Positions 27,741 to 37,573 of a stretch of DNA of 64,000 nucleotides are shown one piece after another (position 1 is the stretch's first letter; each line of letters begins with the position of its first letter). The position numbers were made by a program, and so were the translations under genes. This DNA comes from Acinetobacter defluvii (GTDB taxonomy: Bacteria; Pseudomonadota; Gammaproteobacteria; Pseudomonadales; Moraxellaceae). A model generated the notes under the pieces. That model was not told the origin of the DNA, ran no database searches, and was given only the letters and a program-made list of their open reading frames with translations. The stretch is from assembly GCF_001704615.3 (NCBI RefSeq), contig NZ_CP029397.2, positions 1,860,001 to 1,924,000 on the forward strand. The letters are read 5' to 3'.

Positions 27741-27957
27741 AATTTCAACCCATATCCTATTTTCTTTAGTTTTAATATTGCATTTATTTAGGTCAATCAC
27801 GTGACATTTAAAAATAAAGTGCAACAAATCCTTTTTTATCCAATCGCAAATGCAAACCAATTTATCTGATTGATTCATCAATAAATGCTATTTCAAAAAA
27901 CTATTCTACTTTAAAAATTTGAAAAATATCTTGTTATTTTATTGAGGAGTGAAAACT

Positions 27958-27987
27958 AAAAAACCCCTGAATAATCAGAGGTTTTTT
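27958..27987 (-). terminator. Terminator downstream of malate synthase G
   Basis: AAAAAACCCCTGA / TCAGAGGTTTTTT with loop ATAA has one mismatch in the stem, lies just after the glcB stop and ends in T on either strand. Confidence 0.85.
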
Positions 27988-28013
27988 AGACTTTAAAAGC
28001 TTTTAATTACAGA

Positions 28014-30176
28014 TTAGTCACCTGTATAACCTTTTAATTTTAAACGATATGCATGAAGTAATGGCTCTGTATAACCTGATGGCTGCTCAGCACCTTTAAA
28101 CACTAAATCATAAGCGGCTTTATAAGCAAAACCATCAAAACTTGGTGCCATTGGCGTGTAAAGTGGATCATTGGCATTTTGCTCATCCACAATTTTAGCC
28201 ATACGCTGCATGACTTCTTCAACTTGTTCTTTGGTTACGATACCATGACGTAACCAGTTCGCAACGTGTTGAGAAGAAATACGCAACGTTGCACGGTCTT
28301 CCATCAAACCAACGTTGTTGATATCTGGAACTTTCGAACAACCCACACCCAAGTCAACCCAACGAACCACATAACCTAAAATACCTTGTAAGTTATTTTC
28401 AAGCTCTTTGGTTTTCTCTTCTTCAGTCCAGTTTGTATCTGTCGCTAAAGGTGGTGTTAACAAGTCATCTAATGGTAATGCATCTGTTTTTAACAACTCT
28501 TGTTGACGAGTTGAAACATTGCATTGATGGTAATGAATTGCGTGAATCACTGCACCAGATGGAGATGGAACCCATGCACAACTTGCGCCTGCTTCAGGAT
28601 GCTCGATCTTGGTTTTGTACATGTCTAAAAGCATGTCTGGTTTAGGCCACATGCCTTTACCAATCTGTGCTTTACCACGTAAACCTGATTGTAAACCAAT
28701 CATCACATTACGGTTTTCATAGGCAGGGAACCATATTTGTGCTTTCACTTCGCCTTTACGAACAAATGGACCCGCTTCCATGAAGGTATGAATTTCATCA
28801 CCTGTACGGTCCATGAAACCTGTATTAATAAAGATCGTACGATCTTTCGCTTGCGCAATACAGTTTTTCAAGTTTACAGATGTACGGCGTTCTTCGTCCA
28901 TGATCCCGATTTTCAACGTTTTCGCTGGTAAACCAAGCACTTGTTCAGCACGTTCAAATAGCTCAACAGCAAATGCAACTTCTTCAGGACCATGCATTTT
29001 TGGCTTCACGATATACATAGAACCTTTACGTGAGTTCTTGTTCTCATTTTGACCTTTGATGTCTGCAAAAGTTAATAACGGTGTGATTAATGCATCCATA
29101 ATCCCTTCGTAGATTTCAGCACCATCTACAAGAATTGCAGGGTTTGTCATCAAGTGACCTACGTTACGAAGCAACATCAATGAACGACCATGAAGCGTCG
29201 TTTCACCACCGATCAGGTTTTTATGTGTGCGGTCTTTGTTCAAAGTACGTGTAATGGTTTTACCATTTTTCTCGATAGACTCTGAAAGATCACCTTTCAT
29301 CAAGCCTAACCAGTTACGATAACCTTCAACTTTTTCTTCAGCATCCACTGCAGCAATGGAGTCTTCTAAGTCTTGAATAGTCGTTACAGCAGCTTCAAGT
29401 ACTAAATCTTTTACGCCAGCAGCATCAGTTTTACCAATTGGGCTGTTCGCATCAATTTCAATAATAACGTGTAAGCCATTATTTAATAATACGATTTCAT
29501 TTGGTGCAGCTTCTTCACCATTAAAACCAACAAATTGTGCTTCATGTGCCAAAGTCGTTGTTGAACCATCTTTTAAGGTAACAACAAGTTTTTTAGCTTC
29601 AACTGCATATTTAGTTGCATCAGCATGTGAACCATTCGCCAATGGGAATGTTTCATTTAAGAAATTCTTAGCAAATGCAATAACTTTGTCACCACGAACA
29701 GGGTTATAACCTTTACCTTTTTCCGCACCACCTTCTTCAGAGATTACGTCAAAACCGTAAAGTGCATCATATAAAGAGCCCCAACGCGCATTGGCAGCGT
29801 TTAAGCAATAACGTGCATTACGTACAGGTACAACCAGTTGCGCACCAGCCAATAATGCTATTTCTTCATCGACATTTTCGGTCGTGATTTGGAAATCTTC
29901 TACTTCTGGTAATAAGTAGCCAATTTCTGTAAGGAAAGCTTTATAAGCTTCGAGTTCAAATTTATTGTTGCGGTGCCATTCATCAATTTTTGCTTGAAGA
30001 TCGTCACGCTTAGCCAATAATGCTTTATTTTTTGGACTAAGATCGACAACAACTTGCTCGAAATCTTTCCAGTATTTTTCGCTGTCTAGACCTGAGCCTG
30101 GTAAAGCTTCATTTTCGATGAAATCGTAGAGTTCTTTAGCAATCGCTAACTTGCCTTTTTGAATACGTGCAGTCAT
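28014..30176 (-). CDS. glcB: Malate synthase G
   Basis: A 720-residue enzyme that condenses glyoxylate with acetyl-CoA to malate in the glyoxylate shunt. The length is that of the monomeric G isoform (E. coli 723), not the A isoform. Typical blocks are [17 protein letters not shown] near the active site, [21 protein letters not shown] sequence with Leu at the end, and [18 protein letters not shown] near the C-terminus. It is a monocistronic unit between terminators, consistent with carbon-source control, although no operator was identified. Confidence 0.96.
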   Translation of the reverse strand: MTARIQKGKLAIAKELYDFIENEALPGSGLDSEKYWKDFEQVVVDLSPKNKALLAKRDDLQAKIDEWHRNNKFELEAYKAFLTEIGYLLPEVEDFQITTENVDEEIALLAGAQLVVPVRNARYCLNAANARWGSLYDALYGFDVISEEGGAEKGKGYNPVRGDKVIAFAKNFLNETFPLANGSHADATKYAVEAKKLVVTLKDGSTTTLAHEAQFVGFNGEEAAPNEIVLLNNGLHVIIEIDANSPIGKTDAAGVKDLVLEAAVTTIQDLEDSIAAVDAEEKVEGYRNWLGLMKGDLSESIEKNGKTITRTLNKDRTHKNLIGGETTLHGRSLMLLRNVGHLMTNPAILVDGAEIYEGIMDALITPLLTFADIKGQNENKNSRKGSMYIVKPKMHGPEEVAFAVELFERAEQVLGLPAKTLKIGIMDEERRTSVNLKNCIAQAKDRTIFINTGFMDRTGDEIHTFMEAGPFVRKGEVKAQIWFPAYENRNVMIGLQSGLRGKAQIGKGMWPKPDMLLDMYKTKIEHPEAGASCAWVPSPSGAVIHAIHYHQCNVSTRQQELLKTDALPLDDLLTPPLATDTNWTEEEKTKELENNLQGILGYVVRWVDLGVGCSKVPDINNVGLMEDRATLRISSQHVANWLRHGIVTKEQVEEVMQRMAKIVDEQNANDPLYTPMAPSFDGFAYKAAYDLVFKGAEQPSGYTEPLLHAYRLKLKGYTGD

Positions 30177-30552
30177 TGTCTTTCCTGATATTGCTACTTT
30201 TTATAACAAGAGATTCTTAGTATACCGATTTATACCTTGCTGAATAGTAATATCACATTCCTAAATAGTAAGCATTTTAAATTGAATACATGGTTACATC
30301 ATTCAATTAAATACCATTCAAGAAGCGCACAACATCAACAATTTGAATACTCTTTCCACAGTGTATAAAGTTTTTAAAATGTCGACATTAGACTTAAGTG
30401 CCAAGAACGCCGATTATTTCTTCATTTTAATGCCAATATACTTTTTATCATCCCCGATTAAGCCATGAAAAATATCGAATGTCGATAAAAGCTTGTGAAC
30501 AATGTGTTTCATTTTTTCATAAAAAAGCACTCTTTCGAGTGCTGATTTGAGA
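30177..30552. other. Intergenic region upstream of glcB
   Basis: A 376-base spacer holding the glcB promoter on the minus strand and, at its right end, the zapE terminator. A reverse-strand frame at 30414-30656 overlaps the end of zapE and shows no family features; I do not count it as a gene. The palindrome-like ATCGAATGTCGATAA (30475-30489) is the only other structure I noticed. Confidence 0.5.
30521..30543 (-). terminator. Rho-independent terminator after zapE
   Basis: On the minus strand AGCACTC-GAAA-GAGTGCT is followed by TTTTTT, a GNRA-type tetraloop hairpin a few bases after the zapE stop. Confidence 0.93.
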
Positions 30553-31701
30553 TTATTCAACTTGTAAATCTTTGCCTTGAATTTGACGATGTTCAGATTG
30601 CAAATAATCATCTGATTGCATTTCAAGTAAACGTGACCGCGTCCGCTCAATTTCAAATGCTAACTTTTCACCTTCATAAATCTCAATAATCGTGTCTGCT
30701 GAAGTCAGGAGCAACTTTACCCCACGATCATAAAACTCATCCACCAAATAAATAAAACGGCGTGTGCCTTCTGACAGAAAATCATTTAAGTGCGGCACAT
30801 TACTAACTAAAACCGTATTATAAATATTGGCTATTTCAATAAAATCAGACGGACTTCGTGGTTTCATACATAGTTCAGAAAAATCACACCACAACACATC
30901 CTCAGTATGCCCCAAAGTTTGTACCACACGATTATTGATCATGATCGGATCTTTAGATACTACTTGTGACGACACTAAAGCCTTGAAACGTTCCGCCATC
31001 CATGCAGAATTTGCCTCATTGAGAGGAGATTTAAACAATTGCGCTTGTTTTAGCACACGTAGACGATAGTCCACTCCTGCATCGACATTGAGGACAACAC
31101 AGTTTTTCTTGACCATTTCAATGGTTGGTAAAAAACGATCACGATGAATACCATTTTTATATAAACCATCTGGTGCAATATTTGATGTGGCGATTAAGGT
31201 AATACCACGGGAAAATAACTTTTGGAATAAATCACTGAGAATCATTGCATCGGTAACATTAGATACAAAAAATTCATCAAAACAAATCACCACTGCATCT
31301 TTATAAATTTGATCAGCGACCAAATCCAAAGGATTACGTTGTCCTGAAAGTTTATTTAATTCTTTATGCACAAATTGCATAAAATGATGAAAATGCATAC
31401 GGGTTTTGCGACGAAATGGAATCGAATCATAAAATTGATCCATTAACCATGTTTTGCCACGCCCTACGCCACCCCACATATATACACCTTTTGGCGAAGT
31501 CTGGCGGCGGAAACGACGGAAAGCTTTTTTAGATGCTTTATAACGATGAATGAGTTCTTGCCAAACACGATCTAACTCATGCACTGCTTGCGCCTGTGCT
31601 TCATCGGGCAAAAACTGCCCAGATGATAAAGCTTGAGCATAACGCTCAGCAGGAGATACGGGTGTAAATGCGGTGCTATGTGCTGATTTCTTGTCTAACA
31701 T
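30553..31701 (-). CDS. zapE: Cell division protein ZapE (AFG1-like ATPase)
   Basis: A 382-residue P-loop ATPase. Walker A is WGGVGRGKTWLMDQF and Walker B VICFDEFFV; RFIYLVDEFYDRGVKLL near the C-terminus is typical of the AFG1/ZapE family. ZapE associates with the Z-ring in E. coli and is needed under some stress conditions; mitochondrial AFG1 acts in protein quality control. ATG 31701 is the natural start. Confidence 0.92.
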   Translation of the reverse strand: MLDKKSAHSTAFTPVSPAERYAQALSSGQFLPDEAQAQAVHELDRVWQELIHRYKASKKAFRRFRRQTSPKGVYMWGGVGRGKTWLMDQFYDSIPFRRKTRMHFHHFMQFVHKELNKLSGQRNPLDLVADQIYKDAVVICFDEFFVSNVTDAMILSDLFQKLFSRGITLIATSNIAPDGLYKNGIHRDRFLPTIEMVKKNCVVLNVDAGVDYRLRVLKQAQLFKSPLNEANSAWMAERFKALVSSQVVSKDPIMINNRVVQTLGHTEDVLWCDFSELCMKPRSPSDFIEIANIYNTVLVSNVPHLNDFLSEGTRRFIYLVDEFYDRGVKLLLTSADTIIEIYEGEKLAFEIERTRSRLLEMQSDDYLQSEHRQIQGKDLQVE

Positions 31702-31801
31702 ATTACGAATACTTTTAAGGGCTGATGGAAGTATAGCGAAAATTACAATGTGATAAATAAGACTTTGTCATTAATTCATCCTTGCTATACAGAAAAATTG
31801 T

Positions 31802-32818
31802 TTACTTGCCATATTGGCGTGGGCTTTGTCCAAACCAACGTTTAAATGCATGATTAAATGCCGCAGGTTCAGAATATCCCAATAACTCAGCAATCATTTC
31901 AATTGAATATTCTTTATATTCAATCAAACGCAATGCCTTATGTTTGATTAATTGCTCTCGAATTGCTTTATAACTGGTATTCAGTTGCTGCAATTGATGA
32001 CGCAACGTACGTTCTGGTAGATTTAAAGCATGTGCTGTTTCTGCCATTGTTGGAATGACACCTTGTTGCAATTCCAAATAATCATTCACCCGCTGAATTA
32101 GGACAGGAACTTCATTCTCAACAAAACTAAGCCTTTGAATTTCCTCAATACATTTTGCTTCATAAACTCGATTGGTAATTGGGTCTGCGGATGGAATTTT
32201 AACATCGACCACATATTTATCTAACCAAAATGCTGCCGTTTTACAACCAAAATATAAATTAACACCATAATAGTCATAAAACTGTTGCAATGTTTCTGCA
32301 TCTTCAGGCTGCTGAAATGGCAATTCGATTCGCATATCAGGTACAAATAATCCCATCATTTTATAAATATCTTGAAGAAATTTATAAGTCCCTGAGATTT
32401 CACACTGCGCCCGTAACAAACCCATTTCTGTAGTTAAGTCAACAGGCTGATAACTCAAAGCGATTTGTCGATGATTCTCAATCGTACTTAATTCACCATA
32501 TAAATGGGTTAAACCCTGAAAACGTATGCCATTTTCAATAGCCTCACCCACGGTATTACATGTCACCAAGAGCATCAGTAAAGGACCATAGCCAGCCAAA
32601 GCATAATGTTGACCAATAAATAATCCTGTTTCTGGCTTGACCCCTTGCCCAATAATTTTTTGAATATCCCATTCTAAACTTGGGTGAATAATTGAACTTG
32701 GATCAAGGGCATCTGACTGAATTCCGATGCTAGCTAGACGTTCATCCACATCAATTCCTGCATTACGCATGCCCTGAATCAAGTACATCAAACCAAGTAT
32801 CGATCTTTTCATCATCAT
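31802..32818 (-). CDS. AraC-family regulator with arabinose-binding-like N-terminal domain (OruR/ArgR type)
   Basis: A 338-residue regulator. Residues about 20-210 match the long N-terminal domain of the OruR/VirS subgroup; the C-terminal 100 residues hold two helix-turn-helix units, MAETAHALNLPERTLRHQL and the conserved IAELLGYSEPAAFNHAFKRW. It is divergent from the flavin monooxygenase at 32965, the usual arrangement for a local activator. There are three consecutive ATG codons at the start, so it may be shorter by one or two residues. Confidence 0.9.
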   Translation of the reverse strand: MMMKRSILGLMYLIQGMRNAGIDVDERLASIGIQSDALDPSSIIHPSLEWDIQKIIGQGVKPETGLFIGQHYALAGYGPLLMLLVTCNTVGEAIENGIRFQGLTHLYGELSTIENHRQIALSYQPVDLTTEMGLLRAQCEISGTYKFLQDIYKMMGLFVPDMRIELPFQQPEDAETLQQFYDYYGVNLYFGCKTAAFWLDKYVVDVKIPSADPITNRVYEAKCIEEIQRLSFVENEVPVLIQRVNDYLELQQGVIPTMAETAHALNLPERTLRHQLQQLNTSYKAIREQLIKHKALRLIEYKEYSIEMIAELLGYSEPAAFNHAFKRWFGQSPRQYGK

Positions 32819-32964
32819 TACAATATTTTTTGCTGTCTGTTTTTTACTATACTCTATCCACTTTGAACATTGCCGATTTGATCAATTTTTCTGTTAATAG
32901 AATCATGTTACTGCTGCCAAAATTAATTTAATCTTGGCAAAATCAAAAAAACTGGGTTTTAAAA

Positions 32965-34491
32965 ATGTGTGCAGCAAGCTCCATGACTAACAATAATCAA
33001 CAAAATACGCAAATTGCCATTATTGGTGCAGGTTTTGGCGGATTAGCGATGGCGATTCGTTTGTTACAAGCCAATATTCATGATTTTATCATCCTCGAAA
33101 AAGCAAGTGATGTCGGGGGAACGTGGCGTGAAAATCAATATCCTGGCGCTGCTTGTGATGTGCAATCCCACATGTATTCATTGTCTTTTGCCCCGAAGAA
33201 AGATTGGTCAAAACGTTATGCCGAAGCACCTGAAATTTTTGACTATATCCAAGATCTCATTAAAGAATATAATCTTAAAAAATATATTCAATTCAACCAA
33301 GAAGTTGTTTCTACTACATACAATGAAGAGCAATGTCATTGGCATTTAGTCTTAAAAAATGGACAAAAAATTAATGCACAATTTGTAATTTTTGCATCTG
33401 GTCCTTTACATGTCCCACAAATTCCAAAAATTAAAGGCATTGAAAAATTCAAAGGTGAAGTTTTCCACTCTTCACAATGGAATCATCAATATAATTTGAA
33501 TGAAAAAAATGTCGCTTCGATTGGCACAGGAGGGAGTGCGATTCAATATATTCCTGAAATTGCACCTAAAGTTAAAAATTTATACGTTTTCCAACGTACA
33601 GCGGCTTGGGTCATTCCACGTGATGAACGCAAATACAACGATGTAGATAAAAAATTATTTAGTCGCTTTGAATGGTTTAGAAAACTGCATCGTGCTCGTT
33701 TATATTGGTCAAATGAATTCCGTGTTGTACCCATTGTACAACCACAAATCATGAAATATGGACAAAAACTGGCTGAAGCCTTCATTAAGTTTCAAGTGAA
33801 AGATAAAGCGATTGCAAAAAAATTGACACCTGATTATGTGATGGGTTGTAAACGTATTTTAATTTCCAATAAATATTTCCCAACATTTAACCGTGAAAAT
33901 GTGGAACTGATTACGGATGCGATTCAGGAACTTACTGAAAATAGTATCATCACCAAAGATGGTAAAGAGCGTGCTATTGATTGTTTAATTTATGGTACAG
34001 GTTTTATCACTGACCCTCGCATTTATTTAAAATCATTTGCATGCTATGGTTTAAATGGGATTGAACTCAAAGACGCTTGGAAAGATGGTGCTGAAAGTTA
34101 CTACGGCATCAGCACAAAAAATTTCCCAAATTTATTTCAATTATTAGGACCAAATACCGTACTTGGACATAACTCAGTTATTTTCATGATCGAATCTCAA
34201 GTTAACTATATTTTACAACTGATCCAATTGGTCGATAAAACTAAAACCCAATCTGTGATGGTAAAACCTGAAGTTCAAGATCAATTTAATGAAGATGTAC
34301 AAGAGAAACTGAAAGGTACAGTGTGGCAGTCTGGCTGTGTCAGTTGGTATCAACAAGATGGCGGTAAAAACTTTGCCTTATGGCCAACCTATACATGGAA
34401 ATTTTGGTTACAAACCCGTAAAGCTAATCCAGCCGATTATGTACTGCTAGGTCAAAAGCAAAATACAAATAAAAGCACACGTGCTGCTTAA
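32965..34491 (+). CDS. Flavin-containing monooxygenase, Baeyer-Villiger type
   Basis: A 508-residue FAD/NADPH oxygenase. The FAD Rossmann motif is IIGAGFGGLAMA (Gly21, 23, 26), GGTWRENQYPGAACDV follows, and the NADPH motif is IGTGGSA (187-192). FKGEVFHSSQWN (162-173) fits the Baeyer-Villiger fingerprint FxGxxxHxxxW except that Asn replaces the last Pro/Asp. Such enzymes turn ketones into esters or lactones. The divergent AraC gene suggests substrate-induced expression. The start is ATG 32965 or 32983. Confidence 0.88.
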   Translation: MCAASSMTNNNQQNTQIAIIGAGFGGLAMAIRLLQANIHDFIILEKASDVGGTWRENQYPGAACDVQSHMYSLSFAPKKDWSKRYAEAPEIFDYIQDLIKEYNLKKYIQFNQEVVSTTYNEEQCHWHLVLKNGQKINAQFVIFASGPLHVPQIPKIKGIEKFKGEVFHSSQWNHQYNLNEKNVASIGTGGSAIQYIPEIAPKVKNLYVFQRTAAWVIPRDERKYNDVDKKLFSRFEWFRKLHRARLYWSNEFRVVPIVQPQIMKYGQKLAEAFIKFQVKDKAIAKKLTPDYVMGCKRILISNKYFPTFNRENVELITDAIQELTENSIITKDGKERAIDCLIYGTGFITDPRIYLKSFACYGLNGIELKDAWKDGAESYYGISTKNFPNLFQLLGPNTVLGHNSVIFMIESQVNYILQLIQLVDKTKTQSVMVKPEVQDQFNEDVQEKLKGTVWQSGCVSWYQQDGGKNFALWPTYTWKFWLQTRKANPADYVLLGQKQNTNKSTRAA

Positions 34492-34506
34492 AACTTTCGC
34501 TATAAT

Positions 34507-34535
34507 GGGCAGATATTGATTATCTGCCCTTTTTT
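34507..34535 (+). terminator. Terminator-like hairpin between monooxygenase gene and lysO
   Basis: The nine-base-pair stem GGGCAGATA / TATCTGCCC with loop TTGAT is followed by six T. The lysO ATG begins with the base right after the T run, and TATAAT lies just before the stem (34501-34506). Confidence 0.85.
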
Positions 34536-35444
34536 ATGCAATCTCTTTGGCTTATCTTTCAGCTTTTATTTTGTCTATTCGTCGGTTTTATTCTGGCACG
34601 CAGGCTACCGCAATGGCTAGAAAAAATTGCTTTAAAAATCCTTCCTTATTTTACTTACATTCTATTGATTGCGATAGCAATTGAATTTGCACAAACCTTA
34701 GATCGTATTGCTCATCCTACCCAAATTCTAAGTGATGCCATTTCGATTGCTTTAGCAACCTCTGTCGGTGCTTTTTTATGCTGTTATATTTTATTTAAAA
34801 GTATCGGTTTTCAGCCTACACAAGGCAAAGTTTCAATAGACTTGTTAATAGGTTCATTACTCAATATCAGTTATGCCTTTATTGCATTGGCTTTGGGATA
34901 TGGCTTATCTATATTATTTAATTATTTTGATTATCAACTCCATGTGAGTACATGGTATTTACTTCTCGTTTTCATGTCATTAATCGGTTTAGACCTCGCT
35001 TATTCTCCATTAGATCGTTCTTGGCTAAATTGGAAAATCTTACTCGTACCTGTTGGGTGTATTATCGGTTCTATTTTAGGTGCGGTGGTTTGCTCGTTCA
35101 TGATAAGCAACATTAGCTTAAAAGACTTAATTATGTTATCACAAGGTTATGGCTTTTATTCTATGACAGGAATTGTAGTCACTGAACTGAAAAATGCACA
35201 CCTTGGCAGTATTGCTTTAATTAATGATTTATTTAGAGAAATTTTTGCGATTTTATTGATGTATATGATCGGTTGGCGTTATCCACGTTCTGCAATTTCT
35301 TCTGCCGGTGCAACCGCAATGGATGTGACCCTACCCATGGTCAAACAAGCGTGTGGGAATGATTTTATTCCCCATGCAATGGTGAGTGGTTTTATATTGT
35401 CCGTGCTTGCACCGATTGCTGTGAGTATTTTAGCAGCGTTATAA
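34536..35444 (+). CDS. lysO: Lysine exporter LysO (YbjE) family protein
   Basis: A 302-residue inner-membrane protein with about eight helices. The C-terminal half matches E. coli LysO: SQGYGFYSMTGIVVTEL, ALINDLFREIFAILL and GATAMDVTLPMV. LysO exports lysine and toxic analogues such as thialysine. The start ATG directly follows the T tract of a hairpin and has no ordinary ribosome-binding site; I see no better start downstream. In E. coli lysO is under lysine control. Confidence 0.88.
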   Translation: MQSLWLIFQLLFCLFVGFILARRLPQWLEKIALKILPYFTYILLIAIAIEFAQTLDRIAHPTQILSDAISIALATSVGAFLCCYILFKSIGFQPTQGKVSIDLLIGSLLNISYAFIALALGYGLSILFNYFDYQLHVSTWYLLLVFMSLIGLDLAYSPLDRSWLNWKILLVPVGCIIGSILGAVVCSFMISNISLKDLIMLSQGYGFYSMTGIVVTELKNAHLGSIALINDLFREIFAILLMYMIGWRYPRSAISSAGATAMDVTLPMVKQACGNDFIPHAMVSGFILSVLAPIAVSILAAL

Positions 35445-35883
35445 GTTTTCGCACCCATATTCGGCTGGAGAATAACGAATATGAATCACTTTATTGTTCT
35501 TAATCTCTAGCTGAAAAAGTGCTGTATCTAAGCTTGGGTTTTTAGAAAAATGTTCATTTTACTTAAATTTTAATTTTTCTGATTAGGGTTTCGATAAGTT
35601 TAAATTGACCGCTTTTAGCAATCATTACTAAAATTTAATTGACCGTTTTCTATGTACGACTGCACACAAAACTTTTTCATCGCATGAGCATAAACTCTCT
35701 GTTTATAGAGTTCTAAACATCAAAGTGCAATAAAATTAACAGCAAAATAATAACCAATAGTTTAATTTTAAACACTAAACATATACCTTATTATTATTTT
35801 AATTTATATAAATCAATATTTTTCAATAAGTAGAAAAACCTTGTAAAAGGTTTTCTACTAGATATTATTTACAATAGCACATA
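35445..35883. other. 439-base intergenic region with short repeats, no gene seen
   Basis: No credible ORF. CATATTCG (35456-35463) and CGAATATG (35476-35483) form an 8-bp inverted repeat 12 bases after lysO, without a T run. AAATTGACCG (35602-35611) and TTAATTGACCG (35635-35645) form an imperfect direct repeat about 32 bp apart. The right end holds a hairpin downstream of pyrF. The region may be remnant DNA. Confidence 0.5.
35831..35857 (-). terminator. Probable terminator after pyrF
   Basis: TAGAAAAACCTT / AAGGTTTTCTA with loop GTAA and one bulged base lies about 30 bases after the pyrF stop. On the minus strand the stem ends in TTTTT. Confidence 0.65.
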
Positions 35884-36573
35884 TTACAATGTCGCCAAAA
35901 TATCTTTCAAAGTTTGACTTGGATTTTCTGACTGCGTAATCGGACGACCAATTACCAAATGTGTAGAACCATCTAACATCGCTTGTTTCGGGGTCACAAT
36001 CCGCTTTTGATCATCTGCACTTGAACCTGCAGGACGAATTCCAGGCGTCACTAAAGCAAAATTTTTCCCCAAGTCTTCACGTAGCATTTTTGCTTCTTGT
36101 GCAGAACATACTACACCATCCAAGCCACTGTCTTTGGTGAGTTTCGCTAAACGCTTCACTTGCTCAAAAGGCTCAATATCTAAACCGATATCACGTAAGT
36201 CTTCACGCCCCATTGAGGTCAATACAGTTACTGCAATCAATTGCGTCTGATAATTTCCTGCTTTTAAACGCTCGACACAGGTTTCCATCATTTTACGACC
36301 ACCTGAAGCATGGACATTGACCATCCATACCCCCATATCACCTGCGGCACATACAGCTTGTGCTGTTGTGTTTGGTATATCGTGAAATTTTAAATCTAAA
36401 AAGACTTCAAACTGACGATCATGCAATGCTTTTACAATCGATGAACCTTCGTGCGTAAAGAGTTCTTTACCCACTTTTAAACGGCAAAGTGATGGATCTA
36501 ATTGATCAGCAATTTTTAATGCGTCATATTGGCTTTTAGCATCTAAGGCAACAATAATACTCAAGAGATTCAT
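35884..36573 (-). CDS. pyrF: Orotidine 5'-phosphate decarboxylase
   Basis: A 229-residue TIM-barrel enzyme that makes UMP, the last step of de novo pyrimidine synthesis. The catalytic array [11 protein letters not shown] (Asp-Lys-Asp) is present, as are VTPGIRPAG and [10 protein letters not shown] of the phosphate-binding end. I place the start at ATG 36573 by comparison with related proteins that begin just before [13 protein letters not shown] 36579 is an alternative, and the extension to 36624 is not family-like. Confidence 0.96.
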   Translation of the reverse strand: MNLLSIIVALDAKSQYDALKIADQLDPSLCRLKVGKELFTHEGSSIVKALHDRQFEVFLDLKFHDIPNTTAQAVCAAGDMGVWMVNVHASGGRKMMETCVERLKAGNYQTQLIAVTVLTSMGREDLRDIGLDIEPFEQVKRLAKLTKDSGLDGVVCSAQEAKMLREDLGKNFALVTPGIRPAGSSADDQKRIVTPKQAMLDGSTHLVIGRPITQSENPSQTLKDILATL

Positions 36574-36674
36574 TTCCATCACAATAAGGTGCCTTATTAT
36601 AGGGATATTCCTCAGGAGTACCAAGAATTAATGTGAAATGTAAACCAGATTTAATATATTTATTATGAAAGTAA

Positions 36675-36714
36675 AAACCCTCAATCTTTCATTATTTTCA
36701 ATGATTGAGGGTTT
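36675..36714 (-). terminator. Rho-independent terminator after lapA-like gene
   Basis: The 12-bp stem AAACCCTCAATC / GATTGAGGGTTT, with a further CATT/AATG pairing inside the loop, lies just past the lapA-like stop. Confidence 0.85.
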
Positions 36715-36721
36715 ATAAAAA

Positions 36722-37087
36722 TTATAATGGCTTAGAATTTTTATCTTCAGGATATACATCCATCACAGTTTTTTCATGGCGTACACTTGCGGCTGCTTCG
36801 GCTGCTGCCAATTGAGCATTTTGAATCTGCTCTTTGCGTAAATGATCAATGTCTTTGCGCAAACGGCGAATTTCCCAATTATTTTGAAATACTCGGAAAA
36901 CCTGAACACCCACTAACAGCCCTAAGACAATTCCAATGGCTAAAGTTAATAAAAGCAATAACCCTAAACGCATTGCTGGAACTTGAGTAAACCAAAGGTC
37001 TACTGGTAATTCTGTCCCATTGATTAAAACCAGTGCTAAAGAATAAACAAACACTGCAACCAAAAGTAGACCTAAAATAAAGCGCAT
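36722..37087 (-). CDS. LapA/YciS-like (DUF1049) inner-membrane protein
   Basis: A 121-residue protein with two hydrophobic helices (about 1-20 and 38-60) followed by a charged coiled-coil tail (near EIRRLRKDIDHLRKEQ) rich in Ala and Glu. This is the LapA (YciS) pattern; in E. coli LapA-LapB controls LpxC turnover in LPS synthesis. No lapB (yciM) is adjacent here. ATG 37087 has GGGG six bases upstream. It is coupled to ihfB, whose stop lies close upstream. Confidence 0.8.
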   Translation of the reverse strand: MRFILGLLLVAVFVYSLALVLINGTELPVDLWFTQVPAMRLGLLLLLTLAIGIVLGLLVGVQVFRVFQNNWEIRRLRKDIDHLRKEQIQNAQLAAAEAAASVRHEKTVMDVYPEDKNSKPL

Positions 37088-37105
37088 AAACACCCCATTC
37101 GAATT

Positions 37106-37411
37106 TTATTTATTCGCAGACTCGTTTACTGCATCACGTAAAGCTTTACCTGGCTTGAAATGCGGTACAGCCTTTGCAGCTACTTCTACTGATTTACCTG
37201 TTTTAGGATTACGCCCTACACGTGGCTCGCGATGATGTAACGCAAAACTGCCAAAGCCACGAATTTCAATACGATTATCAGCCGATAATGATGCGATCAT
37301 TTGATCAATCATGATCTTTACTGCTTCTTCCACTAAGGGTTCAGCTAAGTGTGGATTTTTAAGCGCAATTCTTTCAATTAAGTCAGATTTGTTTAATGCT
37401 TCAGTTGTCAT
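37106..37411 (-). CDS. ihfB: Integration host factor subunit beta
   Basis: A 101-residue HU/IHF-fold DNA-bending protein. NPKTGKSV and [12 protein letters not shown] are the usual beta-arm and C-terminal elements, and [10 protein letters not shown] the core signature. IHF bends DNA in replication, recombination and regulation. It lies downstream of rpsA, as in many gammaproteobacteria, with a hairpin between; the lapA-like gene follows. Confidence 0.95.
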   Translation of the reverse strand: MTTEALNKSDLIERIALKNPHLAEPLVEEAVKIMIDQMIASLSADNRIEIRGFGSFALHHREPRVGRNPKTGKSVEVAAKAVPHFKPGKALRDAVNESANK

Positions 37412-37476
37412 CCTACGACCTCAATTTCATTTTAATGCTATTTAGCTTACTTTAAATAATATCCTTTTTAAATACA

Positions 37477-37514
37477 AAAAGGTAGCGCAGTAATCGTATA
37501 CTACGCTACCTTTT
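37477..37514 (-). terminator. Terminator or attenuating hairpin between rpsA and ihfB
   Basis: The stem AAAAGGTAGCG / CGCTACCTTTT, with further pairing inside, lies 60 bases after the rpsA stop. It may separate strongly expressed rpsA from ihfB. Confidence 0.85.
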
Positions 37515-37573
37515 ACAGTATTTGTATAAAAAGTATTAATTAATTACATTAAATAATACTTTTTTACAGCAAC

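Noticed and set aside
30414..30656. 80-residue reverse frame upstream of glcB
   Set aside because: It overlaps the zapE 3' end and its terminator, and shows no family-like features.
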